Of a stretch of 64,000 bases of DNA, positions 49,996-56,439 are shown in pieces (the stretch's first letter is position 1; each line of letters opens with the position of its first letter). The stretch comes from Microbacterium nymphoidis (lineage in GTDB: Bacteria > Actinomycetota > Actinomycetes > Actinomycetales > Microbacteriaceae). The DNA lies in contig NZ_JAJNOD010000008.1 in NCBI RefSeq assembly GCF_021044885.1, positions 1-64,000 on the forward strand, given 5' to 3'. The notes beneath the pieces were generated by a model, which was not told where the DNA came from, searched no databases, and saw nothing but the letters and a program-made list of their open reading frames with translations. The position numbers were made by a program, and so were the translations under genes.

Positions 49996-50676
49996 TCACT
50001 CGGGCGAGTGAATCACGTGGACTTCCGCGGCCAGAGGTTCGCCGAGACGAGCACCCGCATCATTCCAGCCGATCCAGCCGTCGCCGGCGATGCTCGCCAG
50101 AAGGAACGGGCCGCTGCGGCGGAAGCTGTGGGTCGGCTCCTCGAACACGTACCAGCCGTTCTCCCACACCGGCTCCGCCTCCGCCCAGGCGGCAGCCCAG
50201 GCATCGCCGGCATCGACGCTCGCCAGGAAGCGGGAGCCGAACAGGCTCTCCTGCAGCACGAACGACGTGAGCAGATGCTCCAGGGCGGGAGTCAGCGGAA
50301 CGTAGTCGTCCATGTCGCCGTCGTCCCACATCCAGTGGGCGTTCGAGTGGGGCGCTCCGGCGGGATCGTCCGCGCGGACGCGGACGCGCCACCCCTCCTG
50401 GTTTTCGGAGATGACGTCGAACCAGCCATCGACCGCCGACAGGTCCTCCGCCCGCACCAGGACGTCCTGGTGCTGGAGGATCCCGGGCGCATCCGGCAGG
50501 TGCTCCCCCGGATCACGTCCCGGCCACCGGCCCGCCACAGCGTACAGCCGGCGCAGGGCTTCGGGCAAACCCGCGGGCAACTCCGATGCCGGGACACCGA
50601 ACCGCGGTTCAGGCTCCCCGTGCCAGTCGGTGAGGAACCCGATCAGTCCGTCGATGCTTCCATCCAATGCGGGCAC
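49996..50676 (-). CDS. Hypothetical protein, SMI1/KNR4-like character
   Basis: A 226-residue acidic, Trp-rich protein I do not recognise with certainty. GLPEALRRLYAVAGRWPGRD near residue 35 and the later QHQDVLVRAEDLSAVDGWFDVISENQEGWRVRV resemble the SUKH (SMI1/KNR4-like) pattern of immunity proteins. There is no signal peptide. The GTG start at 50676 lies 6 nt after a TAGGCT -10, so the mRNA is leaderless. The 5' neighbour on the same strand, at 50703, is 26 bp away. Confidence 0.7.
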   Translation of the reverse strand: MPALDGSIDGLIGFLTDWHGEPEPRFGVPASELPAGLPEALRRLYAVAGRWPGRDPGEHLPDAPGILQHQDVLVRAEDLSAVDGWFDVISENQEGWRVRVRADDPAGAPHSNAHWMWDDGDMDDYVPLTPALEHLLTSFVLQESLFGSRFLASVDAGDAWAAAWAEAEPVWENGWYVFEEPTHSFRRSGPFLLASIAGDGWIGWNDAGARLGEPLAAEVHVIHSPE

Positions 50677-50682
50677 GAGGTG

Positions 50683-50688
50683 AGCCTA
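50683..50688 (-). promoter_or_regulatory. -10 element of a leaderless gene (50676)
   Basis: TAGGCT on the minus strand, 6 nt before the GTG start. Confidence 0.55.
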
Positions 50689-50702
50689 TCGACCCTTCTG
50701 GT

Positions 50703-51431
50703 TCAGTCGCAGTTGGCGCAGACGCCCGTGGCGGGCAGCACCATGAAGCACGTGGGGCAGAACGCATCCTGACGCTCCACTTTCGCCACACGCGGAGCGC
50801 GGGCTTCGGCGGCGGCACGCGGTGCGCGCGGCTCAGTCGATCGCGTGGAGGATGCACCCCCGCGGATCGGCGACAGCGCTTCGACGACGGCGCTCACCCG
50901 CACCGGCAGTTCGATGCCGCGCGGGCGTCCGTCCTCTTCGCGGTAGGCGATGTAGCCGCGACCGATCTGGTGCGGGGGCTTCCCCGAGCGCGGCTTGGCG
51001 CCGATGTATGCACGGCTGGCGGGGATGAAGAACTCGCGGTAGTTGCGGTTCACGAGGAACTCGCGGATGACGGGGAGGTTCTCCACCGGGATCGGGAATC
51101 GTGCGAGCGCGGCGTCGAAGGTCGGGAACGTGTCGGCCGCCTTGAGGTCATCCGGAGTGGTCACCACATAGCCGAGCGCGCCGAGCTGCCCCGCGGCGCC
51201 GGTGAGCCCGGCGACCACCTGGCGGCTGGTGAGCGGCTCACCGTGCTGGTGCCCGTACGCGGAGGCGAACAGCGCACGGGTGTCGTAACGACCGGCGCCC
51301 ACGATCACGAAGGACTCGTTGACCTCCGGGAACCCGTACTTCAGAAGGAACAGCTCCCGACCCAACGAGGAGAACTCGGCGATCGCCGCTTCGACGGCCG
51401 CATGGTCGGTGAGGGAGGAATAGGAGGGCAT
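50703..51431 (-). CDS. ScoMcrA-head-like protein with C-terminal zinc ribbon
   Basis: A 242-residue protein. The N-terminal half (about residues 10-90; AIAEFSSLGRELFLLKYGF, GRYDTRALFASAYGHQHGEPLT) resembles the N-terminal head domain of ScoMcrA-type endonucleases, which cut modified DNA. No HNH or SRA domain follows. A middle part (IGRGYIAYREEDGRPRGIELP) is unassigned. A flexible Ala/Arg-rich linker leads to a zinc ribbon, CPTCFMVLPATGVCANC, at the very end. I infer a nucleic-acid-binding role. The head-domain match is from memory of the pattern and needs a profile search. ATG 51431 lies 6 nt from a TAGCGT -10. Confidence 0.65.
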   Translation of the reverse strand: MPSYSSLTDHAAVEAAIAEFSSLGRELFLLKYGFPEVNESFVIVGAGRYDTRALFASAYGHQHGEPLTSRQVVAGLTGAAGQLGALGYVVTTPDDLKAADTFPTFDAALARFPIPVENLPVIREFLVNRNYREFFIPASRAYIGAKPRSGKPPHQIGRGYIAYREEDGRPRGIELPVRVSAVVEALSPIRGGASSTRSTEPRAPRAAAEARAPRVAKVERQDAFCPTCFMVLPATGVCANCD

Positions 51432-51437
51432 AGGAAA

Positions 51438-51443
51438 ACGCTA
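51438..51443 (-). promoter_or_regulatory. -10 element of a leaderless gene (51431)
   Basis: TAGCGT on the minus strand, 6 nt before the ATG. No ribosome site. Confidence 0.55.
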
Positions 51444-51570
51444 ACGCGTCCGGGGCCGCCCCGGATCGGGGAGAGAGGCCTCCTACCCGGGCAGCCGTCC
51501 CGTCCAGCCAATCCCCAGGTTCGATAAAGTGATGCAGCGGTTCCGCCCCTTACCCCTGAGGAGTCCCTCC

Positions 51571-52914
51571 ATGCCCTTGTGGTCCGTCTACGGCAACGGT
51601 CGCACCGTCGCCCCCGGCGACGTCGTCAAGCCCGAACAGCGTCTGAGCTGGCCCGCCACCATCGCCATGGGCGGTCAGCACGTCCTCGCGATGTTCGGCG
51701 CGACCTTCACTGTCCCGATCCTCACCGGCTTCCCGGTGGCCACCACCCTGCTCTTCAGCGGTATCGGCACGATCCTCTTCCTGCTGCTGACGCGCAACAA
51801 GCTGCCCAGCTACCTCGGCTCCTCCTTCGCGTTCCTCGCCCCGGTGATGGCCTTCAACGGCGGCAACCGGCTGGAGACCCCCGAGCAGATCGCGATGGCC
51901 CTCGTCGGCATCGTCGTCGCCGGTGTGGTGCTGGCGGGCATCGGCTTCCTGATCCAGGCGGTCGGGGTGAAGTGGATCGACCGCTTCATGCCCCCGATGG
52001 TCGCGGGCACCATCGTCGCCCTCATCGGCCTCAACCTCGCCGGCGCGGCGTGGAACAACTTCAAGGCGGCCCCGCTCACGGCCGTGATCACGCTGGCCGC
52101 GATCGTGCTGTTCAGCGTCGTCTTCCGCGGATTCCTGGGTCGTATCTCCATCTTCCTTGGTGTGATCGTCGGCTACATCGCCGCGGTCATCCAGGGCGAG
52201 GTGGACTTCGGCACGGTCGCCGCCGCCGACTGGGTGGGCCTGCCGCAGTTCCACCTCCCGGCATTCGCCGAGCCCGCAGCGTGGTCGGGAGTGCTGATGT
52301 TCCTGCCCGTGGTGCTCGTGCTCATCGCCGAGAACGTCGGCCACGTGCGGGGTGTCGCCGCCATGACCGAGGACCCCTCGATCAACCAGTCCACCGGCAA
52401 GGCGCTGTCTGCGGACGGCATCTCGACCGCCATCGCCGGCATGTTCGGCGGCTCCGGCACCACCACCTACGGCGAGAACATCGGTGTCATGGCGGCCACC
52501 CGCGTCTACTCCACCGCCGTGTACTGGGTCGCGGGTCTCGTCGCCATCGTGCTGGCGTTGTCGCCGAAGATCGGCGCGCTCTTCAACACCATCCCGATGG
52601 GTGTGCTCGGTGGCGCCACCACCGCCCTGTACGGCCTCATCGGTGTGATCGGCATCAAGATCTGGGTGGACAACCGCGTGGATCTGTCCCGCCCCGTCAA
52701 CCAGCTCACCGCCGCCGTCGGTCTCATCGTCTCCATCGGCGGGTTCAGCGCGGTGTTCGGCGGCATCGAGTTCGGTGCGATCATCCTCGCGACGGTCGCC
52801 GTGCTCGCGATCTACCACCTCGGCAACCTCATCGCGCGAGCCCGGAAGACCGGCGCCGACGATGGCGGCCCCATCCCGGCGGTCGGCCCCCTCGGCGGCG
52901 ACCCGGAGAACTGA
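51571..52914 (+). CDS. uraA: Uracil permease (NCS2 family)
   Basis: A 447-residue proton-coupled nucleobase transporter with about 14 membrane segments. TTTYGENIGVMAATRVYS is the NCS2 signature and matches UraA-type uracil carriers closely. LVLIAENVGHVRGVA carries the other substrate-binding Glu, and PSYLGSSFAFLAPVMA lies in the core half. GAGGAG lies 7 nt before ATG 51571. The 3' end of the gene is duplicated about 370 bp downstream, with a small gene in between. Uracil is the best guess for substrate; xanthine carriers have a different signature. Confidence 0.93.
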   Translation: MPLWSVYGNGRTVAPGDVVKPEQRLSWPATIAMGGQHVLAMFGATFTVPILTGFPVATTLLFSGIGTILFLLLTRNKLPSYLGSSFAFLAPVMAFNGGNRLETPEQIAMALVGIVVAGVVLAGIGFLIQAVGVKWIDRFMPPMVAGTIVALIGLNLAGAAWNNFKAAPLTAVITLAAIVLFSVVFRGFLGRISIFLGVIVGYIAAVIQGEVDFGTVAAADWVGLPQFHLPAFAEPAAWSGVLMFLPVVLVLIAENVGHVRGVAAMTEDPSINQSTGKALSADGISTAIAGMFGGSGTTTYGENIGVMAATRVYSTAVYWVAGLVAIVLALSPKIGALFNTIPMGVLGGATTALYGLIGVIGIKIWVDNRVDLSRPVNQLTAAVGLIVSIGGFSAVFGGIEFGAIILATVAVLAIYHLGNLIARARKTGADDGGPIPAVGPLGGDPEN

Positions 52915-52926
52915 TCCATTCAGCTG

Positions 52927-52932
52927 TAGCGT
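52927..52932 (+). promoter_or_regulatory. -10 element of a leaderless small gene (52940)
   Basis: TAGCGT ends 7 nt before ATG 52940, only 13 bp past the uraA stop. Confidence 0.55.
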
Positions 52933-52939
52933 TCTCTGA

Positions 52940-53128
52940 ATGCAAGAGGTGTGGATCGTCTACCACGACAGTGGCCCAGACAACAACATCCTCGGCGTCT
53001 TCGCGAAGGCAGAAGACGCCGAGGAATATGTCGCGATCGTGGGCCCTCCGTTCGAGCGTGGAGTGCTCACGAGCCGCTTCCCCGTACCGTGGCGGTCAAC
53101 CGATCGTGTGACGCAGATCCGGATTTAG
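52940..53128 (+). CDS. 62-residue hypothetical protein in an inserted cassette
   Basis: A small protein, MQEVWIVYHDSGPDNNILGV at the start, with a compact alpha/beta look (FAKAEDAEEYVAIVG) and a basic end. I do not recognise it. A TAGCGT -10 placed 7 nt before the ATG supports real expression. It has a lower GC content than its neighbours. It sits between the end of uraA and a duplicate of that end, so it probably arrived by recombination. Its stop overlaps the stop of a gene remnant on the other strand. Confidence 0.65.
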   Translation: MQEVWIVYHDSGPDNNILGVFAKAEDAEEYVAIVGPPFERGVLTSRFPVPWRSTDRVTQIRI

Positions 53129-53197
53129 CCGCACGTGAACGTGAACTCGTCGGTGGAGTCACGGCCGAGGCCCGTGGCGCCGTTCTTGTTCGCACCC
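53125..53197 (-). pseudogene. 3' remnant of a secreted-type protein gene
   Basis: On the minus strand, from 53197 to the TAA at 53125, the frame reads GANKNGATGLGRDSTDEFTF followed by TCG and stop, about 23 codons with the look of a secreted protein's C-terminus. Upstream of 53197 the sequence switches to the uraA duplicate and the frame soon hits a stop. I infer a gene cut at the recombination junction. Confidence 0.5.
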
Positions 53198-53288
53198 CAA
53201 CCTCATCGCCTGCGCCCGCAAGACCGGCGCCGACGACGGCGGTCCGATCCCGGCGGTCGGCCCCCTCGGCGGCGACCCGGAGAACTGA
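53198..53288 (+). repeat. Duplicate of the last 91 bp of uraA
   Basis: It matches 52824-52914 over 91 bp with seven differences, including the stop codon, and the final 35 bp are identical. The copy is out of context and untranslated. The differences suggest it came from a related strain rather than from local copying. Confidence 0.92.
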
Positions 53289-53299
53289 CGCCTCAGATG

Positions 53300-53345
53300 T
53301 GAGCACACGGCCCCGACGAGACTGCTCGTCGGGGCCGTGTGCTCA
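53300..53345. terminator. 21-bp perfect bidirectional terminator
   Basis: Arms 53300-53320 and 53325-53345 pair perfectly around ACTG. It was probably the original uraA terminator, now separated from the gene by the cassette. Confidence 0.85.
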
Positions 53346-53453
53346 GTCCTCGTCTGAGGGCGTGTCATCGCGGCGCTTGCGCTGCCATCCGATGACGCAT
53401 ATCCAGAACACGCTGGCGATGGACATTCCCATGATCAGTGATGCCGCGTCCAT
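53343..53453 (-). CDS. 36-residue single-helix membrane protein
   Basis: A tiny gene: MDAASLIMGMSIASVFWICV, then a basic and acidic tail (RKRRDDTPSDED). It is one membrane helix with the charged end inside. A TAGCCT -10 lies 6 nt before the ATG, as in other leaderless genes of the window, which supports expression. The stop overlaps the terminator arm. No family is recognised. It is divergent from the GNAT gene with 66 bp between starts. Confidence 0.6.
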   Translation of the reverse strand: MDAASLIMGMSIASVFWICVIGWQRKRRDDTPSDED

Positions 53454-53459
53454 GGGAGC

Positions 53460-53465
53460 AGGCTA
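53460..53465 (-). promoter_or_regulatory. -10 element of the 36-residue gene
   Basis: TAGCCT on the minus strand, 6 nt before ATG 53453. Confidence 0.5.
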
Positions 53466-53507
53466 TGCGGGGGCCGCGCGCTACACCTCCCCCGTGCGAC
53501 GGAGTTC

Positions 53508-53513
53508 TACGCT
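53508..53513 (+). promoter_or_regulatory. -10 element of the leaderless GNAT gene
   Basis: TACGCT ends 6 nt before GTG 53520. Confidence 0.6.
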
Positions 53514-53519
53514 GGATCG

Positions 53520-54290
53520 GTGACCGACCTCCTCGCCGCGTACGACGCCCACCTCCGCACCGCCTCCGAAGTACTGGGGGCCACCTCCGTGGACCGCATC
53601 GGGCCACTCTGGGCGGCGCGCTACGAGGGCGGTCGCCTGTTCGTCACCTACGCCGAGCTGGATGATCCCGCCGCCCGTGTCGCGCAGATCGCGGCGCTGA
53701 TCGCCGCCGACGAGTCGATCGTGCAGGCCGAGTGGAAGACCCGGACCCACGACCACGCGCCGGGCCTGGAAGACGCCCTGACGCGCGCCGGATTCGCCGC
53801 CGAGGGCGTCGAATCCGTGATGCTCGGCGATGCGGGCACCCTGGTGGACGTCCCGGCTCCGGAGGGCGTGACGGTGCGGCAGATGACGACCCCCGCCGAC
53901 ATCCGCGCCGCGCTCGACATGCAGGACGAGGTGTTCGGCGGCACGCCGTATGCCGAGCGTCTGCTGCCGGAGATCCTGGAACGGCAGGCTCGCGGAGAAG
54001 GTGTGGAGGTGTGGGCCGCGGAGGTCGACGGCCGTATCGTCAGCGTCGGGCGCATCGATCCGATCCCCGGCACCGCCTTCGCCGGGATCTGGGGCGGCGC
54101 CACGCTCGCTGACTACCGCGGTCGCGGCATCTACCGCGCGCTCACCGCCGCCCGTGCCCGATCCGCCATCTCCCGTGGCGTGCGCTGGATCCACTCGGAC
54201 TCGACCGAGTTCTCCCGTCCGATCCTGGAGCGCGCGGGCCTGGTGAAGGTCACGGAGACCGTGCCCTGGACCTGGGAACGCAGCGCCTGA
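53520..54290 (+). CDS. GNAT-family N-acetyltransferase
   Basis: A 256-residue acetyltransferase. The C-terminal half is the GNAT domain: EVWAAEVDGRIVSVGRI, then GGATLADYRGRGIYRALTAARARSA (acetyl-CoA loop RGRGIY) and RPILERAGL. The N-terminal 110 or so residues form a second, degenerate GNAT-like half. The substrate is unknown. The GTG start at 53520 lies 6 nt after TACGCT, so the mRNA is leaderless. It is followed by palindromic element A. Confidence 0.9.
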   Translation: MTDLLAAYDAHLRTASEVLGATSVDRIGPLWAARYEGGRLFVTYAELDDPAARVAQIAALIAADESIVQAEWKTRTHDHAPGLEDALTRAGFAAEGVESVMLGDAGTLVDVPAPEGVTVRQMTTPADIRAALDMQDEVFGGTPYAERLLPEILERQARGEGVEVWAAEVDGRIVSVGRIDPIPGTAFAGIWGGATLADYRGRGIYRALTAARARSAISRGVRWIHSDSTEFSRPILERAGLVKVTETVPWTWERSA

Positions 54291-54303
54291 ACCCTGCCGA
54301 CGC

Positions 54304-54378
54304 GGATCCATGACCCGGTCTCCGGATCATGACGAATCCGGAATACTCGTCATGATCTGGAGGCCCGGTCATGGATTC
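54304..54378. repeat. Palindromic element A upstream of the DUF559 gene
   Basis: A 75-bp imperfect dyad with four half-sites: CATGAC at 54309 and 54328, GTCATG at 54349 and 54368. Spacing is 19, 21 and 19 bp. It shares ATGACGAATCCG and the same spacing with element B at 55341-55405. Confidence 0.8.
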
Positions 54379-54493
54379 AGGAAGCCCGCCGCGCCCGAGG
54401 AGGTGCGCACGAAGCTTCCTCCACATGCGCGATATCCATTCCGCGGCCTGTGGACACGGCGTTCGCAGCGTGCCACGGCGGCCACTATGAGGC

Positions 54494-55324
54494 ATGGATC
54501 TGCCTTCCTGGCTCGCAAAGCACGACCGAATCGCCCACCGCCGCCTTCTGCATGAAGCGGGTTTCGATGCGCGCGGAGTGCGACGATGGCTCGGATCGGC
54601 GATCGTTCCGATCGGCCGCAACTGGGTGGCCTTGGCGGATGTCGATGACGTGCGGCGCGCAGCCGCCGAACTGAACGCCCGCGTCGCGTGCGTCTCCGCG
54701 GCGCGGCTGCGAGGCTGGTGGGTGCCCGTGACAGCGCCGGCAAACACTCATGTCCATGTTCCGCCCAGTGCCGCCACGACGTCCCGCCACGTTCATGTGC
54801 ACCGCACCCGCCCGTTGATGCCGCTGCGGACGGGCGAGCTCCTCGAATCCATCGAAGACACGCTTCAGCACGTGGTCCGCTGCTGCGACGAGGCCACGGC
54901 GTTGGCGATATGGGAGTCGGCTTCGCGCGCAGAACGGCTCGCACCGGCCGCCCTTCAGCGAATCCCCTGGCCCCGTCACGATGCACGAAGACTCGCCGCG
55001 CAGGTCACGGGCCTCTCGGACTCGGGGCTGGAAACCCTCCTCGTGCGTGGGATGCGGCACATCGGACGCCAGCTTCGTCCGCAGGCGCTGATCGCCGGGC
55101 ATCGCGTGGATCTCCTGATCGATGACTGGCTCGTCGTCCAGGTCGACGGTCACGCCTTCCATTCGTCCGCAGCGGACCGCGGCCGCGACGTCGCCCACGA
55201 CGCGGAGCTCACTCTCCGTGGCTATCAGGTGCTGCGGTTCACCTACGCTCAGGTCGTGCATGAGTGGGCGAGCGTGGAACGCACCATCCGGCGAGCGCTC
55301 CTCGCCGGTCCCGCCCGACGCTGA
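54494..55324 (+). CDS. AbiEi-like winged-helix plus DUF559 (Vsr-fold) protein
   Basis: A 276-residue protein. The N-terminal part (about 8-75; RIAHRRLLHEAGFDARGVRRWLG, then SAARLRGWWVP) fits the AbiEi-type winged helix found in many actinobacterial proteins. The C-terminal part (about 185-270) is a DUF559 domain: VDLLIDDWLVVQVDGHAFHS, RGRDVAHDAEL and GYQVLRFTYAQVV, which resembles the Asp and Asp/Gln-x-(D/E) core of Vsr-like endonucleases. A nuclease function is likely but unproven for the family. No AbiEii toxin gene is adjacent. Two matching palindromic elements flank the gene. ATG 54494 has GAGG close upstream. Confidence 0.83.
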   Translation: MDLPSWLAKHDRIAHRRLLHEAGFDARGVRRWLGSAIVPIGRNWVALADVDDVRRAAAELNARVACVSAARLRGWWVPVTAPANTHVHVPPSAATTSRHVHVHRTRPLMPLRTGELLESIEDTLQHVVRCCDEATALAIWESASRAERLAPAALQRIPWPRHDARRLAAQVTGLSDSGLETLLVRGMRHIGRQLRPQALIAGHRVDLLIDDWLVVQVDGHAFHSSAADRGRDVAHDAELTLRGYQVLRFTYAQVVHEWASVERTIRRALLAGPARR

Positions 55325-55340
55325 CGCGGTGTCGCGAATC

Positions 55341-55405
55341 CATGACCAGGTCACCAATCCATGACGAATCCGACCGATCCGTCATGAATTCAGCAACCGA
55401 TCATG
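55341..55405. repeat. Palindromic element B downstream of the DUF559 gene
   Basis: Half-sites CATGAC at 55341 and 55360, GTCATG at 55381 and ATCATG at 55400 give the same 19, 21, 19 spacing as element A. It lies in the 84-bp gap before the convergent LacI gene and may also act as a terminator. Confidence 0.8.
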
Positions 55406-55408
55406 ACC

Positions 55409-56428
55409 TCACGTGGAGTCGCGGGCGATGAGCTCCAGCTCGACGAGGGTGGCGCGCGGGGGCTCCTCGCCGGAGAGGATCTCGATGAGGCGCTGCGCCA
55501 CGAGATCGCCGAGCGCGGGCTGGCGCACGGTGGTCAGCGCGGGGGTGAGTTCGCGCGCGATGCTGGAGTCGTCGAATCCGACGATCGCGACGTCCTGCGG
55601 CACCCGCAACCCCGCCTCGGCCAGCACGGCGAGTGCGCCCTTGGCCATCAGATCGCTGGCGACGAACACGCCGTCCGGTGTCCCGTCCGCCAGGATCTCG
55701 CGCATGGCGGCCGCCCCGCCCAGTTCGGAGAAGTCGCCGATCGCCACCGTACCCTCGGCCAGCCCGGCATCCGCGAGGGCCTGGCGATAGCCGCTCAGGC
55801 GGTCGATGCCGGCCGGCATGTCGCTCGGCCCCGCGATGGTCGCGATACGGCGACGGCCACGCTCGATGAGGTGGGCGGTGGCCAGGCGGCCGCCCTCCAC
55901 GTTGTCCACGTCGACGTAGTACTCGGACTCCCCCGCGCGTTTGCGTGTCGGGCGGCCGCCGAACACGACGGGCACGACACCGGCGATGCGGTCCACGAAC
56001 GCATCGCGCGAGTGGTGCGACACCACGATCACGCCGTCGACGCTGCCACCCCGGAGGTAGGCGATGGTGCGCTCGCCGGTCTCTTCACCCACCAGCACGA
56101 GAGTGAAGACATACCCCGATGCCGTGAGCCGGTGGTGCGCTCCTTCCACGACCGAGGCGATGAAGGGGTCCCCGAAGAAGCGCGAGACGTCTTCGGGGAC
56201 CATCAGTGCGACGGCTTTGGTCTGCCTGCTCGCCAGGGAGCGGGCGGCCTGGTTCGGAACGTAGTGCAGCTTCGCGATGGCGGCCCGCACCCGCTCCTCG
56301 GCGCTCGGGCTGACGGACGTCGATCCGTTGACCACACGGGAGACGGTCGAACGCGAGACCCCGGCAGCGGCGGCGACTTCCTCGATCGTGGCCGCCGTGG
56401 CGGGTACGGACGTCGACGGATCCGCCAC
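55409..56428 (-). CDS. cebR: LacI-family repressor of the cellobiose operon (CelR/CebR type)
   Basis: A 339-residue LacI-family repressor. The HTH (about residues 12-60) reads ATIEEVAAAAGVSRSTVSRVVNGS, the hinge YVPNQAARSLASRQT. The sugar-binding core includes VDGVIVVSHHSRD and GFDDSSIARELTPALTTVRQP. It is the last gene of the ceb operon, 11 bp after bglC. The operators TTGGGAGCGCTCCCAA upstream of cebE match the known CelR/CebR site TGGGAGCGCTCCCA, so cellobiose release of repression is expected. I start at GTG 56428 (GAGGG upstream); the longer frame runs into bglC. Confidence 0.9.
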   Translation of the reverse strand: MADPSTSVPATAATIEEVAAAAGVSRSTVSRVVNGSTSVSPSAEERVRAAIAKLHYVPNQAARSLASRQTKAVALMVPEDVSRFFGDPFIASVVEGAHHRLTASGYVFTLVLVGEETGERTIAYLRGGSVDGVIVVSHHSRDAFVDRIAGVVPVVFGGRPTRKRAGESEYYVDVDNVEGGRLATAHLIERGRRRIATIAGPSDMPAGIDRLSGYRQALADAGLAEGTVAIGDFSELGGAAAMREILADGTPDGVFVASDLMAKGALAVLAEAGLRVPQDVAIVGFDDSSIARELTPALTTVRQPALGDLVAQRLIEILSGEEPPRATLVELELIARDST

Positions 56429-56439
56429 AGAGCCCTCTT

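Noticed and set aside
53067..53306. 79-codon minus-strand frame over the uraA duplicate
   Set aside because: It runs antisense through the duplicated uraA end and the junction with no start signal; the better minus-strand reading is the short remnant ending at 53125.
54304..54378. Element A as a simple terminator of the GNAT gene only
   Set aside because: Termination is possible, but the identical 19-21-19 spacing of half-sites in element B is not explained by termination, so it is kept as a separate finding.
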